DNA of 64,000 nt from Vitis vinifera (GCF_030704535.1 NC_081823.1:404501-468500); one strand, 5' to 3'. Shown: positions 1-12,064, counted from the first letter of the stretch. A program made the numbers and translations. Notes: a model not told the origin generated them from the sequence alone.

Positions 1-633
1 GCGCAGCAGGAGCCCTTGGGGGAGGCTCCAGAACTTGCATGTGCCATCTGCAGAGCATGAGATCATAGTAGAGTTGCAGGGCCCAATTCTAATGGTGGTC
101 ACAGAAGAGGCATGCCCAACAAAGCAATGTGACGCAAAATTGCCTGGGTTTTTACCTGGTGAGGTCGCCACAAGCTGGAAGATTGGGGCTACTACAATGG
201 AGCCATCGTCACTACCAGATATGAGGAGAGACCCATCATCGTTGATTTCAAGGCAGGAGACAGACTTGGAATGTGCAGGAAACGTTTGAATTGTCTTCCC
301 TGAGGGCAGTGAGATGGAATAAATGTGGCCAGAAAGTCCCCCAGCAAAGAGGTATGCACCGTCAAGAGTGGCAGCAAGCGGAGCCACTGGTTCAGGGAGA
401 GGGAGGTGGTTGAAGACCGCAGAAGACCACCAGTTATAGAGGTTGATTGAGCCTGCACCGGTGGCTGAGATATGGGAGGCCGCAATGAGGCCCTTTCCAG
501 CAAGGGTGAGGCCTTTCGGGGGTGATCGGCTTCCAGTGAAGTGAGCTATGATGGCACCTGAGTAAGGATCATACGCAATAATGGGGCCATCAGGGGAGCT
601 AGTCAGGACAATTTCCGGCAAAAAGGATGCCAT
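1..633 (-). CDS. RID3: WD40-repeat protein, RID3/WDR18/IPI3-like (5' part, cut by window edge)
   Basis: The reading frame is open for 211 codons from the ATG whose complement lies at 631-633 to the left edge, without introns. The protein begins MASFLPEIVLTSSPDG and has blade-like segments: residues 120-147 (HSKSVSCLEINDDG, then SGSDDGS) and 173-204 (GHASSVTTI, then SADGTCKFW), typical WD40 strands ending in a W-containing motif. I recognise it as the plant homologue of WDR18/IPI3; in Arabidopsis the family member is ROOT INITIATION DEFECTIVE 3. WDR18/IPI3 proteins act in the nucleus with the Rix1/PELP1 complex in 60S ribosome maturation; RID3 is known from meristem and regeneration phenotypes. 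The start fits because the N-terminus matches the family's first blade and no in-frame extension is needed. VTE6 lies upstream on the same strand. The family assignment is confident; the exact orthologue is inferred. Confidence 0.8.
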   Translation of the reverse strand, partial: MASFLPEIVLTSSPDGPIIAYDPYSGAIIAHFTGSRSPPKGLTLAGKGLIAASHISATGAGSINLYNWWSSAVFNHLPLPEPVAPLAATLDGAYLFAGGLSGHIYSISLPSGKTIQTFPAHSKSVSCLEINDDGSLLISGSDDGSIVVAPIFQLVATSPGKNPGNFASHCFVGHASSVTTIRIGPCNSTMISCSADGTCKFWSLPQGLLLR

Positions 634-1918
634 TTTCAGGTAGTACAACAACTAACATGGAATAAAAGGAAGGGTCACGAGAAGATGATTTCGAGACCTT
701 GAAAACAAGGTGCTTGCAGTCATCTAACTTGGCTGCTTATCCTTTATTACAAGCTGGTTGGTTATAAATTTGTTATGGTTTTATTTCCATAAAATATATG
801 ATACTAATTAATGATCTTGGTAGCCTTATCTTGGAGTTCTAAGAGACTCGAGTACCTGCCGATTTCACTGCCCTTTAGCTTCCTCAAGCAATGTTGCTCT
901 TCCTTCTGCAAGTCTGCTGACCAATATCACTTCCATGAAAAACTCACCGGTCATCACAAACCCAGATCAGGGTTTACAAGCATGGTGTAAGTGAAAAAGT
1001 ACTCCAGTCCAATGCCTTTGTTAGTTTCTGAGAAGAGTGACAGCAAAAAGTTTTCCTCAGAAAATGCTTCTATGAGTTGTAAACAACTTGCCATTTAAGA
1101 AGGAATGGGACAACTTTCTATACCTCTTGTAGATCACATGTCAAGTGTGGATACTCCCAGCTTGTTCAGATTCTTCTTCTGCATGAATCATGTGAACTAG
1201 GATTTGCGGTCTGAGCTCTGACAGGGCAGCAAGTAAAAAGCAGGAATCCCTGAGCTGAAGTCTGAGTTAATCACCTGGCTAAAGAGGTTCTATTACAATC
1301 ACTCGCTAGGGTTTCGATCAAAACCGTTATCATATTCATCAGCCACCATATATTTAAGTGTTAAAAGACAAATTTGGCTGGACATACCTGGAATGGAAGG
1401 TCCCAAGTTCAAATCCTGGCCATAATCTGAGACGCAATTCTTAACACAATTTTTGAACCCTTGTTTTGATTCAAAACTATTACCATTCATATTCAAGACC
1501 TGGCAACCATACTACTTTTTTAAGAAATAATAAAGGAAGAAAGTCTACAATCAATCATAAAAAGGAAATCAAACTCAAGTCATTTCAAGTCCTGTGATCA
1601 CAAGAACTTGAATGTGCCAAGGCTCGAATTTACCTACTATGGCTCTGTTTTGTTGCTGAGACACTAGTGGAGAAGAAAAAAAAGCAAACACTGGAAGTTA
1701 CATGGAGGAGAATCATATCTTCATCATATGAAGTCAACAAGAAGAATGATATCTGTTTTAGATCCATCCCCAATGTGGAGCTACATTCATTTCTTTGGTG
1801 TATAATGTTCCAAGTACTGATTGAATTTGAAGGAAAGTACACAAAATTGATTACAAATATCCTAGAAGAAACCATATCTGGGTGAGATACTGAATTTACA
1901 AAACCCAGTTTCGATGCA
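634..1918. other. Intergenic: RID3-like promoter and VTE6 3' flank
   Basis: This spacer separates two minus-strand genes. The part next to 633 should hold the RID3-like promoter and 5'UTR; the part next to 1919 should hold the VTE6 3'UTR and polyadenylation region. I see only short frames without family similarity and no clear transposon ends. Confidence 0.5.
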
Positions 1919-2042
1919 CAATTTTCTGAATCAAGAATGCTGCTAAGGCTTCCTCCCAATGGGTATGTTGATGACATTGCAGCATCATTGTTGAGTTGAA
2001 AAACAAAGTTGGCAGCAAGGAAGCTGGAGTGGTTAAAATCCG
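1919..2042 (-). repeat. Degenerate tandem copy of the VTE6 terminal exon
   Basis: The segment repeats 2043-2170 with a 124-bp offset. On the minus strand both copies read CTCAACAATGATG and continue in parallel through a CCATGGGCAGCA-like and a TTGATACAGAAAAT-like stretch, and the upstream intron flank is duplicated too. In the copy the acceptor AG is changed (TTTTTCAA precedes CTCAAC) and small indels break the frame, so it cannot act as a normal exon. It lies just after the VTE6 stop codon and may be transcribed within the 3'UTR. Confidence 0.7.
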
Positions 2043-5000
2043 CGGAGTATTTTCTGTATCAAGATTGCTAAAATGCTGCCCATGGATATATTGATTACAT
2101 TGACCACATCATTGTTGAGCTGCAAAACAGAGTAGGCAGTAAGAAAATCTGTGGGAGTGATTTAAAAATCGGGATTAGAGCAGATAAGAGAGAGCTGGCA
2201 CAACGTGATCTGAGGTGCTAATATAGAACTGCAAAACATATGTATAGCAGCTCCAAAGTCCAAACCACTCAATGAATCTGGTAAACCATTCCATATACCA
2301 TCACCAATTGTCACTCACTCATGACCCAGACAACTAGGACCGAACCAAATTCCTCCCAGCTCTACTACAAACTGATTAGAATAGATTCAATTTCTTTCAT
2401 AATGAGGAATCCATCTTCATGGTAAGACATTTATCCTGAGTGCAGGTGAAGCAAACCCCAGTTGATATGAATTTGCACCTCTATCCTATACTACTTGAAT
2501 ACCAGAGAGCCTTAAACTTGGAATTCTGGTTCAGTGTCAGAGGGCACTACTTCTCAGCCACACCCAGGGAGGTGTTCAGAATATATACAATCATGTAGAG
2601 AAAGTGAAATTGCAAGGATGTACACAAATCCAGGTGTTATTGAAATGGTTGCTTACCCATCGAAATCCTTCCTTCCCCTGGAGTGCAGCACCGATAAAGC
2701 TCTCACCAAGGTTAGCAATCTGGGCAGCTACTACACATATTACTGCTTCCACTGCATCAATCTATTTCAAAAACAAAAAAATTAAATAAAAGTCTTAGTG
2801 TATTCCTAGAATATAAGGTTGAACTGTTGACAAAACGAAGGATGTAAAACCCACATTCAGCACATAACAAAATTTCTGTTTCTTTGCCAACTTATCAAGA
2901 TATAAAGAATTTCAACTGAATTGTCTCTACTGCATTATGTGAAAAAAAAAATGAATTATGGATGGTGAATCAGTCATTAAAATGACAATGATGATGCTAT
3001 TATCTGTAAAAACAGATCATGACCGACTGTGGGTCAACATTCATAATATACTAGAAAAGAATGGACATGTTCATATCCACAGCAGCTACCAAACTGGTAT
3101 TATCAGGGATAACAAAGGACAACCTTAGCCACTTCATTGAGAAAAAAGAAAATTAGGTACAAAGTGTGATACTGCAATTACAAGGGCATTCCAGTTTCTT
3201 TTAGAAACTGAAAGACAAGTTGAAGTTTCTCCCATCTCAGCTGCTGCTAATAATTACCAATTCATGCTTATCAGGGTGACAAGCCAACCCAACAAGAAGA
3301 GACAAGAATGTGGAGCAAACTACATGCTATATGTCCTATAAGTATGTGTGTGTGTATAGAGAGAGAGAATAAGTAATACCTGACCCATGAGACAACCAAC
3401 AAAAGCAAGAAGAATTGATGCTAAAAGTCCAGCAGAGGTTCCCTCAGCACTTACAGCCCCTTCTGTTCCTCTTGGAACTATCTTCAATGTTGTAACTAGG
3501 TACCTGCCCCCAAGCACCAGCTTCAAATATTCAGGTTTGGATTTTGCAATAAAAAATAAAGAGAGAACTTCTAATAAAAATAGGAATAGAAGCATAGTAA
3601 TTAATGAGATCTTGTTTCTAAAATATGTAGGTTTTGTTTTGATTGAAGAGTATAAAAAACTAGGAGCATATCTATCCTATCAAGTTGAATATCTACAAAC
3701 CAGACATGTTACATCATGCACAAGGATTAACAATCCTAAATTGCAAATTATGGATTTGTTAACTTAAAACAACTAATGTTTTTTCTACTTACGAAAACTA
3801 GAGGTGGCAGGCAATAGTGTCATCGTCCATCTATTTTTCATTCCACTTCATTGCTGCTATTTCATTGTTACTTAAAGGTCAAAATTTCTTGCCAGCACCA
3901 ACAAAAGTAGGAATCCTATTTCTTTTATGCAGGAGCACTGACGCATAGAACATTTTTTTATTATCTTAGTTGTACAAACCAAAATCAACATAATGTCATG
4001 GTGGGGGGGAAAATGCTCCAATTATCATGGTTGTCAGAAGCACCAGTAGGCCGAAGGCCCACTTTCATACATCACATCCATGAGAAGCAGGAAACACGAG
4101 GCTTCTAAATTAGTCAAGAGAGCACAATAAGGAACAACACTCATTCATACTTCTTATGTTAATCAATACAATAACATTCAGTGGTTGTGTTTTAAGAATG
4201 CACAACTGGCATTATGATTGTCAAAATACTGAAATCTCATCTTTCTTTTATAGGAATGACAGTAAGTGTTAAGATTTGAAACAATTCCTAGGGTGTAACT
4301 CAGGAGCAGTGCCCTTTGGCAAAGAACCAGAAGTCGCTCAAGCCCATATCATTTGAGATTTGTTTTGCCAGCAGTTGGGATTAATGCCTCACTGTTGGGG
4401 TGGATTCCCCATTATTCAAAAGACAGAGAGAGAGGGAGAGAGACAGATTATTAAGCAAACAAACTAATTCAATAGTTCTTTTTGTTGATTGGCAAGAACA
4501 GTACAGGAGCATATTAGAAAACACCATCCTATCAAAAAAATATTAGAGAACACCAAAAAGGACATCACTTGAGACAATGAGATGTATCTGATCAACATCC
4601 AAAAGAAAGGAAGAGAAAAAGAATATGGAACATACTTAAAGGCATTAAGAGACACCAACCTAAGGTTTTTTTTTTTTTTTGATTAGTAAGAGACACCAAC
4701 CTAAGTTAAACAAAAGAAGATCATCTCCAATATCATATTTGATTATTTTTCAAACTCATAGTGACAATCATAGTTTTTTCTTTTTAATTCCATTAATACC
4801 TTTTTTCCTTATCATATCCCATCCGGTTGTGGTAGAAACACCACGGACCAGTTGCATTTCTAGTTCAGCCTTCGGTCAGCATTTAAAACACTGGCTACAA
4901 TGCAAAGTTATCATTCCAAAATTTGTAAAGCCAATTATAACACCATAGAAGGTAAGAAGCAAAGGGCAATTATAATGATTATCAGGGCATGTAGAGTGTT

Positions 5001-7190
5001 AAATGTTTGGAGCATCCATAATAATAATGATGTGAAAGTAAGAGGATAATAAGGATGAGGTCGAGAATGAGGAGATGATAGAATATCTTAAGATATGTGG
5101 TTCCCTGTTGAAACACATTGGAGCAAGGAGCAAAACCCCCAACTCTCCACCCCCAACCAAAAAATTACAAGGTTAGTTTTTGCTCTTTTTATTTTTACTT
5201 TTCTATTTAGTGATATTTTGAAAAAAGAAGAGAAGGTGATTTTCCCACACAAACAAAGCCAAATCCTACTTTCATAAATTTTGTGTGGCTATGCAATTGA
5301 TATCAAACCAAATAAAAATAACTTTGAATTTTGGTAAGCAATCAGAAACTACATCAACAATATGATTTGCAGCAGGAAAAAATGAATTTAAAAGTTCTTC
5401 TATCTTAAAAACTTCCCATTCATTGATAACTAATCGTGAGAAACTAGTGGTAATGCTAAAAGGAGAGTGCCTAAACATCAACACAGCAGAAATGCATTAC
5501 TTACGTTGTTTTCCCATATGCCTTGCCTATCTCACTTGAGACAGTATCACTCAGTTTAGTACAGAAACTGGCAACAAATCCAAGTTGCCAAAGCTGCAAA
5601 AATGCCTCTCCCCCTACCCCATATATGGAAAGAAAAGCACAAACACAACCAGCAGCACTAGAACCAATAACACTACCAGGCCCTCTTCTTCCTTTCCTCT
5701 TCTCAGCAACCCCTTGAGCCTCTTTCTGTGCCATTTTCACCTTTGTGGCTGCCGTCCCCTAACAGATACACCCAAATGATCGCATCAAGAACTAGACAAG
5801 AATCGGAAATGCAATCACTTACCAATAAATTCTCCAAATTAAATTTAAAAAACATAATGATCTGATGTCAACTTACAACAACTAGAATATGGAAATGCAG
5901 TTTCAGTGACCCTCTTCATTGAACCACCCAGTAGTACTTCCACTAAGAGGTACTCTCTAACCATGTCATGAAAAAATGATTGTGATCCAAAAACGGGTCC
6001 TACTTAGTAAATTACATGTAATAAAATCAGCCTGATTGGATTATTCCAGCCATTTGATTCAAAATAAGAGGAAGCCTCTGAGAATGTGACCCACATTCTT
6101 AAAACTCATCTAATCAAATTGAGCTTCCCTAAACTAGGCATATTGAGTTTGAGCTTTCCCATGGTGGGTGTCTATTCTTTTCATTCGATGCTAAAATAGC
6201 ATAAGCTACCACCACTCCATGGAGAATGGTGGATAGCTCAGTGGAGAGCAGCCAGACCCAAAAACTGCAATCACTCATAAATGAACTCTCAGAAATGGAC
6301 AACAATCAAAACACAAAACCCTAATCACACAACTAACAGATTGATTTTGACCTACAATGACACAATTCACCAACGCAATCACCAAGTCGCAACTTCAACA
6401 GAACAGACAATAAAACCGATAATGGAAATTTAAAAAAAATAAATAAAATTATACAACAAGGTAATTAATTTTAGCCTACGATATCATAATAAAAACTACA
6501 AAAACAAAAACCAGAATGAAAATTGGAAAAATAAATAAATAAATAAATAAAAATGTTAGCCATTATCTACTGGGTAAATTGAAACACTTCTCTCTAACTT
6601 TTGAAAATGAAAATCAAATCGCATTTGATTTTTTCTTTCAAGAAGAAAGAAAGGTACTTTCAAAGATCAACGAAGACCCTTAATTCCCAATTAAACCTTA
6701 AAAAAATGGCCCGATTTAAGCATAGAATACCAAACCCAGCTCAAAAAGATTAATTAACATAATAACATAAAATAATTATTTACATAAAAAAAAACTAAAT
6801 GATTCGACTTACAATAACGAAGTATGTAGCCACGAGCAGAAACCCAGGTGATCCAAAGGCGCGCCATGTCAGCGTCCCGAGCAAGAAGGCGGCGGCGATG
6901 CCGGATAGCGAGAGGCCGGAGACGAGGATCGGAGCGCCGGCAATGAAGATGAGGAAGTTGTTGAGAAGAGCCGACTTCCACGTGGCGGGTGACGATTGGA
7001 TGAGAGCGATGGCTTCCGAAACTGCCCCCCTAAATCCAGGGACAGGGTTAGGGAGAGCCTTGGCGGTGAGAGGCATTTTGGGGAATTGGGGGCTGATCCG
7101 GGGGTAGAGAAGTCTTTTGGTGGAAGAGGTGTGGTGGAACTGTTGGAGTGGGATCGGAGGAAATCTGAAAAGAGTCGTTGAGAGTGCCAT
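2033..7190 (-). CDS. VTE6: VTE6-like phytyl-phosphate kinase, chloroplastic (5 exons, 315 aa)
   Basis: Exons on the minus strand are 7190-6813, 5758-5505, 3503-3380, 2761-2657 and 2119-2033. Lengths 378, 254, 124, 105 and 87 sum to 948 nt, all junctions are GT/AG and the frame stays open to TAA. The N-terminus (MALSTTLFRFPPIP, rich in S, R and P) looks like a chloroplast transit peptide. Hydrophobic segments occur at about 80-126 (ending GFLLVATYFVI), in exon 2 (SVIGSSAAGCVCAFLSIYGV) and in exon 3 (TSAGLLASILLAFVGCLMGQ), as in the DUF92/TMEM19 family. Conserved landmarks include KRKGRRGPGSVIGSSAAG and LSDTVSSEIGKAYGKTTYL. In plants VTE6 phosphorylates phytyl phosphate to phytyl diphosphate at plastid membranes, salvaging chlorophyll phytol for tocopherol and phylloquinone. 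The start was chosen because this ATG opens the transit peptide in frame with exon 2. An antisense LTR fragment begins about 130 bp upstream, so the promoter may be partly transposon-derived. Confidence 0.88.
4646..4705. mobile_element. Minimal poly(T) insertion flanked by a 19-bp direct repeat
   Basis: Within VTE6 intron 2, the 19-bp sequence taagagacaccaacctaag occurs at 4646-4664 and again at 4687-4705. Between the copies are 22 bp consisting of a poly(T) run plus gattag. This is the arrangement expected of a target-primed reverse-transcription product that kept almost nothing but its poly(A) tail, inserted in minus orientation. The duplication is seen directly; the mechanism is inferred. 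Confidence 0.55.
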
Positions 7191-7318
7191 TTTTCTCCGG
7201 GTTTGAGAAGCGTACTGGGTTTGAGTGTGGAGTAAGCAAGGAGTAGTATGTAATATTGATGGATTCTGTCCACTTTTTTGGTAAATTTGTAGTAGTGAAA
7301 TATCTTTCTTAATTATCA

Positions 7319-8000
7319 TCCCCGCATTTCGGCTCATGTGCTTCCACTTGATGGCAAGCTCGCCTTTTATTTTGGAAATGATTTATTTATTAAGAAAATG
7401 ACTTGGAGTCGTCACTTATTTTTGTTTTATTTTTTTAAACGGGTAAACAAAATAAGAAAGAAAACCTGACTCCTTATTTTGAAAAATATGGTCTGTGAAA
7501 AACCGGATCAAGGTTCAGGTATCAGGTTACTTATCGGGAAGGTACGGTAAAGACCGTAGCACCCATATAAGTCCCTAAAAATTGGTCTCTACTAATAAAA
7601 TGAAGCAATCATAGCAATTGATAAGAAAAACAATGGATACCTAGAACGCGATCATGCACATATGAGAGATAGAACATATATAGAGAATGAACATAGTGAG
7701 AGTGGGTGCATACCTGAGCAACGAGCCACTATGCACTATCAAGAGAAAAGGTTAGTGCACAATTAATGAACATAAAATATGGCTCACATGTCACTAAACA
7801 GAATACGTAATCACCAATGGCACACACGACACTTCATTCAAGGTCATTTTTTTTATTTCAAATAAAATTCTTTGATGTTGGGTCCCCCACCATAGCCTGT
7901 TTTATTTTGCATGAATCAATTCCAATAACTCAATTATTTGGAATTACGGGATTTAATTCTTGCTTATTTTCAAACTTATTTAAAAATCGTAGAAGTTATG
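7319..8000 (-). mobile_element. Diverged antisense LTR fragment of the same family as the 15.1-28.3 kb element
   Basis: Read on the minus strand, the segment near 7319-7370 (ATGAGCCGAAATGCGGGG preceded by a GAGCTTGCCATC-like stretch) matches the 3' end of the LTRs at 16741-16790 and 28270-28325. Further matches include the TACCGTACCTTCCCGATAAG block near 7535 and the GTGGGGG(A/C)CCAACAT block near 7880. The terminal TG/CA at the gene-proximal side is missing and the far boundary is unclear, so it is an old, truncated copy. It abuts the 5' flank of VTE6. Confidence 0.65.
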
Positions 8001-8214
8001 AAAATTTCATGCCAAAAAGAAAAATGGCATCAAAATTTTGTTAAAAATGGGAAGATTTTTGGAACCTACACATTCCAAGGATGAAGGAAAATGTGGAATT
8101 GAGATTATTTAAAAAAAAACTAAAATCCAAAAGGTTATTTGAATAAAAGAAATTTGGAAAATTATTTGAAGAAAGAGAGCATGAAAATTATTTCAAAATA
8201 AAAGGTGATAAAAT
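8001..8214. other. AT-rich spacer
   Basis: A-rich sequence lies between the antisense LTR fragment and the NFXL1-like pseudogene. I see no gene or element end in it. Confidence 0.4.
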
Positions 8215-10045
8215 GGGAGATGGCATGTGCCCTAGGATAAAAAACTTGCATCTTTCTTCCACAACAACACTCACTTTGGATCACGCCTAAAAAGATCTAC
8301 AAGCAATTCAGAAACAGCATAATTCTCACCAAAATGAAGGGCATCCAAGTTTGGGGGGTTGATATCAAAAGCATCTGCAAGAACTCGTCTACGTTCCTGT
8401 TTTTGCACATTCATCATCATAGGCAAGCTTCCTCTGTCCAATAGGAATTTTCTTGCCATTTGCATCCACAGGTTGAAGTGGTACTAGCAACTTTTGGATA
8501 ATGGAGGCTTCAGAGACTGTATCACCATTAAACCCCACACTGCTGCCTCCAGCATCACAAGGAACAGTTGCACTTATTCGGCCACAAGAACAAGTGATTG
8601 TGACAGGGAAATCACATCTTGAATCAGGACAAAGAGATGAAGGGTGACAAGGGGCAATGCATGTATGCCTGCAATCTCTCCTCGAAGCACCACATGTCTG
8701 GCCACATGAAGACTTCAAACCAGAACCAGATGCATAGGAAGAATCACAAGAAGGGTGACAAGTTCTCCTACAAGCATGCATACCACATTGTTTGGTCTTG
8801 CTGCAAAGCTTGTTACATCTAATATCCATTGACCCACAAGGGATGTTCTTGAGAACCACATGTCCACCAATGCACTCCTTGGCTATAAGAATTGAATAAG
8901 GTGGGCAGTCTCCAAAGTGGCAGTTGTGAGAAGATAAATGACCACATGGCTGAGGAATTGAGCATGGGTGCTGACATGATGGAGTGGGGGTACCACAAGG
9001 CAATGGAGGAGCGATTGAAGTTCTCCCACATGCACATGTTAAATCAATAAAGATTGTTTCAAGGCAAGGAGGACAATGGCCACTATGACAAAGATTTTCA
9101 CAAGAGTGTTGTCCACACCTTAGTTTCTTTCCACATGTCATTGAACATAAGTGCGGATCCCAATCACCAGAGAGAACGTTGCCAGAATTAGAGAGAGGAC
9201 AACACCGTTCACTACAACAGTGCCTTCCACAGTTCTTCTTCCGCCCACAAGGTTTCTCACAGGTAAATTTCTCCTCCGCTATGGTTTTGTAGCATTCTAC
9301 AGTTTGAGATGTTGATCCACAATGACATTTTTAATTGACAAGCACCAAACATGTGTGCACAATCCCTAGCATGGCATGTGTCCTTATAGAAGTGCATTCC
9401 ACAAGGGAGAGGCTTGCCACAGATCTGAAGACGGGTTAGAATTGGGTCTGAACAGCTACACCATTCCTCCTGCAATGATGTTTTACCGCAATAGCATGTC
9501 CTAATCCTGCTTGGCATTAAGTTGCAATCCCGACATGGTCTTAGATGACAAATTTCATCACAATCATGATTTCCACAGAAAAGCTTCTTTTCACAGATCG
9601 AACGACATGAGAAAACACCATCCTTTGCTTTTAGTTCTCCCTTCACAACCATGGACCCACAAAGAACAACCTCCACCGTGTTCTTGCAAAAGCAAAAGGC
9701 ATTGACTAGAACCTGACAAGGGTCACAAGCACCAACATAGCACATGCGCTCACAACGGTGACGCCCACATTCGAGGAGTTTATCACAACGCTGACCACAA
9801 GTGAGAACAGATTTTTGATCAGAGCATCATGTTGTAATTATTTTCTTCCGACAAGGGCACAACTGAGGCGGTGCAAAAGCCTTACACGGAGGGCATGGAC
9901 CTGGGTGGCGTTGCAAGACAGACATGAGGGCAAAAATCCTCATTACTCTCACTAGAACCCATAATCTCTCGATTGAGTGGCTTCCCACAAGGCTCTCCAT
10001 GCCCATGACTTTGCTTTAGAAACCCTACAGCTTCAATAGAAGATT
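8215..10045 (-). pseudogene. NFXL1: NFXL1-type NF-X1 zinc-finger pseudogene
   Basis: Minus-strand frames together cover the Cys-rich NF-X1 repeat region. In order they read CGEPCGKPLN-like (as HGEPCGKPLNREIMGSS), FCPHVC, HPGPCPPCKAFAPP, CGQRCDKLLECGRH, CDPCQVLVNAFCFCKN, CGNHDCDEICH, ICGKPLPCGMHF, CEKPCGRKKNCGRH, SMTCGKKLRCGQHSC and CGRISATVPCDAGG, then the C-terminal VLADAFDINPPNLDAL. The frame is broken many times: near 9335, near 8403 (an extra base in an A run before CAGGAACG), and near 8277 where a conserved Trp codon is TGA followed by a one-base loss. Several zinc ligands are changed, for example CYSILIAK-type positions and CHARDCAH. Intact NFXL1 is a nuclear regulator of stress responses over 1000 residues long; this copy lacks the N-terminal RING-like part. 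It is a degraded fragment, not a working gene. Confidence 0.85.
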
Positions 10046-10074
10046 AACCTAAAGACGTTGATCCCATGCCGTCA

Positions 10075-10355
10075 CCTCCATCATATTCCATAGAGTTTTC
10101 AAAAACCAAACAAGACTCATCTATAATGGAGGACAACCATGCAGCGTCAGCAAAACAACCAAGGCAATTGCACCTAAAACCAAATTCTTGGAACAAGAGG
10201 ATTTGACAAGCATCATGATCCATACTCGTGTCGATATAACAGATTTAGAGTTCTTCACCCGCTCCAATTTCACGGTGAGCTTTCAGTCTTGCATTCATAT
10301 TATCTACCCATACAATATGCCCGTTCGGATCTATGAGATATGGGTTTAGTTCAGT
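10075..10355 (-). pseudogene. SET-domain protein fragment (post-SET CxCxxC region)
   Basis: The minus strand reads HREIGAGEEL, a stop (TAA), ICYIDTSMDHDA and then FGFRCNCLGC in the same frame. This is the end of a SET domain (GEEL, Y of the catalytic pocket) followed by a post-SET-like CxCxxC cysteine cluster, preceded by NPYLIDPNGHIVWVDN. The in-frame TAA disables it. It lies immediately upstream of the NFXL1 fragment on the same strand, although the two families are unrelated. The exact SET subfamily is not clear to me. Confidence 0.55.
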
Positions 10356-10439
10356 ACATTAATATACCATTGCTCGGTCAGAAATGCCCATGCATTCATT
10401 TCTGTTAGTATTCTTTCAAGCAAACCCTTGAACTCGGAT

Positions 10440-10762
10440 TGAACCCATGTTAAGCAATGGTCGGGATTTTGTGGGAAAGAATGCACCATGCACATGGAGC
10501 TTGTGTCTCAGGTGGGTTTTTGGAAAATGGAAATGCATGGGAGATATGGGGGACGACCATAAGTGCATGCATGATGGGGATGGATGTGAGAGGTGGTGAA
10601 ATGAAGATAACCATGTGCATGGAATGGGTATAAAGCGTAGTCACAGGTAGTGAGAGAAATGGATTGATGGGTATCGGAGAGGTGATAAGAGTGGGTTACA
10701 GAGTATTAGAATACGAAGATGTGGGTATGGAGGTGATGGACATTGGTGAGTACGAAGATTAG
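10440..10762. other. G-rich degenerate sequence, left of the solo LTR
   Basis: The stretch is rich in tgggtatgg-, gatgggta- and gaggtggtg-like words and shares words such as gcaccatgcacatgg with 12300-12365 on the other side of the solo LTR. The two parts were one region before the LTR inserted. I recognise no gene. Confidence 0.4.
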
Positions 10763-12059
10763 TGTTACAATTATATGGCTACTCCAAACTATGGTAATCA
10801 CCCTAGATGGGGGGTAAATAGGGTGATGATATCTTTTTCACAAATTTAAACTATGCAAAAATAAGAGACAATTATATGCAAGTATATAAACAAAATAAAG
10901 ACAATTGCATATAATTTAAAAGAGTTAGGGACGAGAGAGTGCAAACACGAGAGTTTATAGTGGTTCAACACTTCCTTGCCTACGTCCACTCTCATCAACC
11001 TCCTAACTGAGTGAGGGTTCCACTATCTTGAAGCTTCAACCAAGTTTCCAATCTCTTTACAATTGGATTATGGTTCCAATTCACCTTCTTGGACTTTTGG
11101 CTCCAAGCACCCTTTACACTTCTCAAGAGTTATCTCACTATTGAACAACCTCTCAAGTGATACCCCTCACTTGAGAAAATTCCTCTCAAAGATATACAAA
11201 TAATGATCTCTCAAAATCCTAGTAATAGAACTTTAGGCTCAAAGATACAAGAAAAACTAGGATTGAATGGTGCATTAAAGATATGCAAGTTATGAAATAA
11301 TGGTGCACTAAAAAACACTTAAAGATATGCAAGTTATGAAACAATGGTGCACTCAAAAAACACTCTTTCAAGGCTCAAATATATTCAAGAATGATTTGGG
11401 AAGGTTAAGCTCTTGAAACAATGAAGATTGAAGCCTTTTTATAGAAGAAAAAAACCAAACTAGCCGTTGGGGGTTCGACCGGTTGACTAGCCGTTAGGGA
11501 AAGTGACCGTTGGGCCTCAACCGGACCTCAACTGGTTGAGGTTCAACCTTGACCGGGAAGAGAAGGCCACTGGGAGAGAGAGAAACTTTTTGGCCTCCCT
11601 CAACCGGTCTTCGATCGGACGAGCACAACCAATCGACCGGTTGAACCGGTTGAGCCATTTTTTTGGCTCAACACTCAACCTTTTTCAACTTAAAACCTTT
11701 TAACACAAGTTTGAAAATAATTTAACACAAGGTTTTAGTTGAAAACATGAAATCATTCAATTCTTAAGATATTTAAAACAATATTACTCTTGGATGATTT
11801 TGGTGCATAAATAAAGAATGAAATGCATGAAAGTCCTAGTGCACCAACAACCTTACAAAGAGATCTTAAGAAACTTTGGTCTTGAAAAACTCTTCTATTT
11901 GAGGTGGTCTTCTTCTTCATGATTTTTCCTTGGCTTGATTTGTCTTTGGATTGCCACTTTGAAAGTCATCTTGCCTAATCACACTTGAAATATGATCATT
12001 AGTTCTAAACCTTGTTTTGTTATCATCAAAATCAAGATTAACCAAACCTTGGTTTCACA
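10763..12059 (+). mobile_element. Solo LTR, 1297 bp, with ATTAG target-site duplication
   Basis: The element starts TGTTACAATT and ends GGTTTCACA, so it has TG...CA termini. It is flanked by ATTAG at 10758-10762 and again at 12060-12064, a perfect 5-bp duplication. No internal retroviral-type sequence, PBS or second LTR follows, so it is a solo LTR left by LTR-LTR recombination. Internally it holds a short tandem duplication near 11265-11365 (gatatgcaagttatgaaa appears twice) and a segment rich in ccggttga words near 11470-11655. Confidence 0.85.
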
Positions 12060-12064
12060 ATTAG

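Noticed and set aside
35..503. Two overlapping short frames inside the WD40 gene
   Set aside because: Shadows of the RID3-like frame, which is longer and has recognisable blades.
6754..7273. Alternative long frames on both strands over VTE6 exon 1
   Set aside because: Only the frame from 7190 splices in frame to the conserved DUF92 exons.
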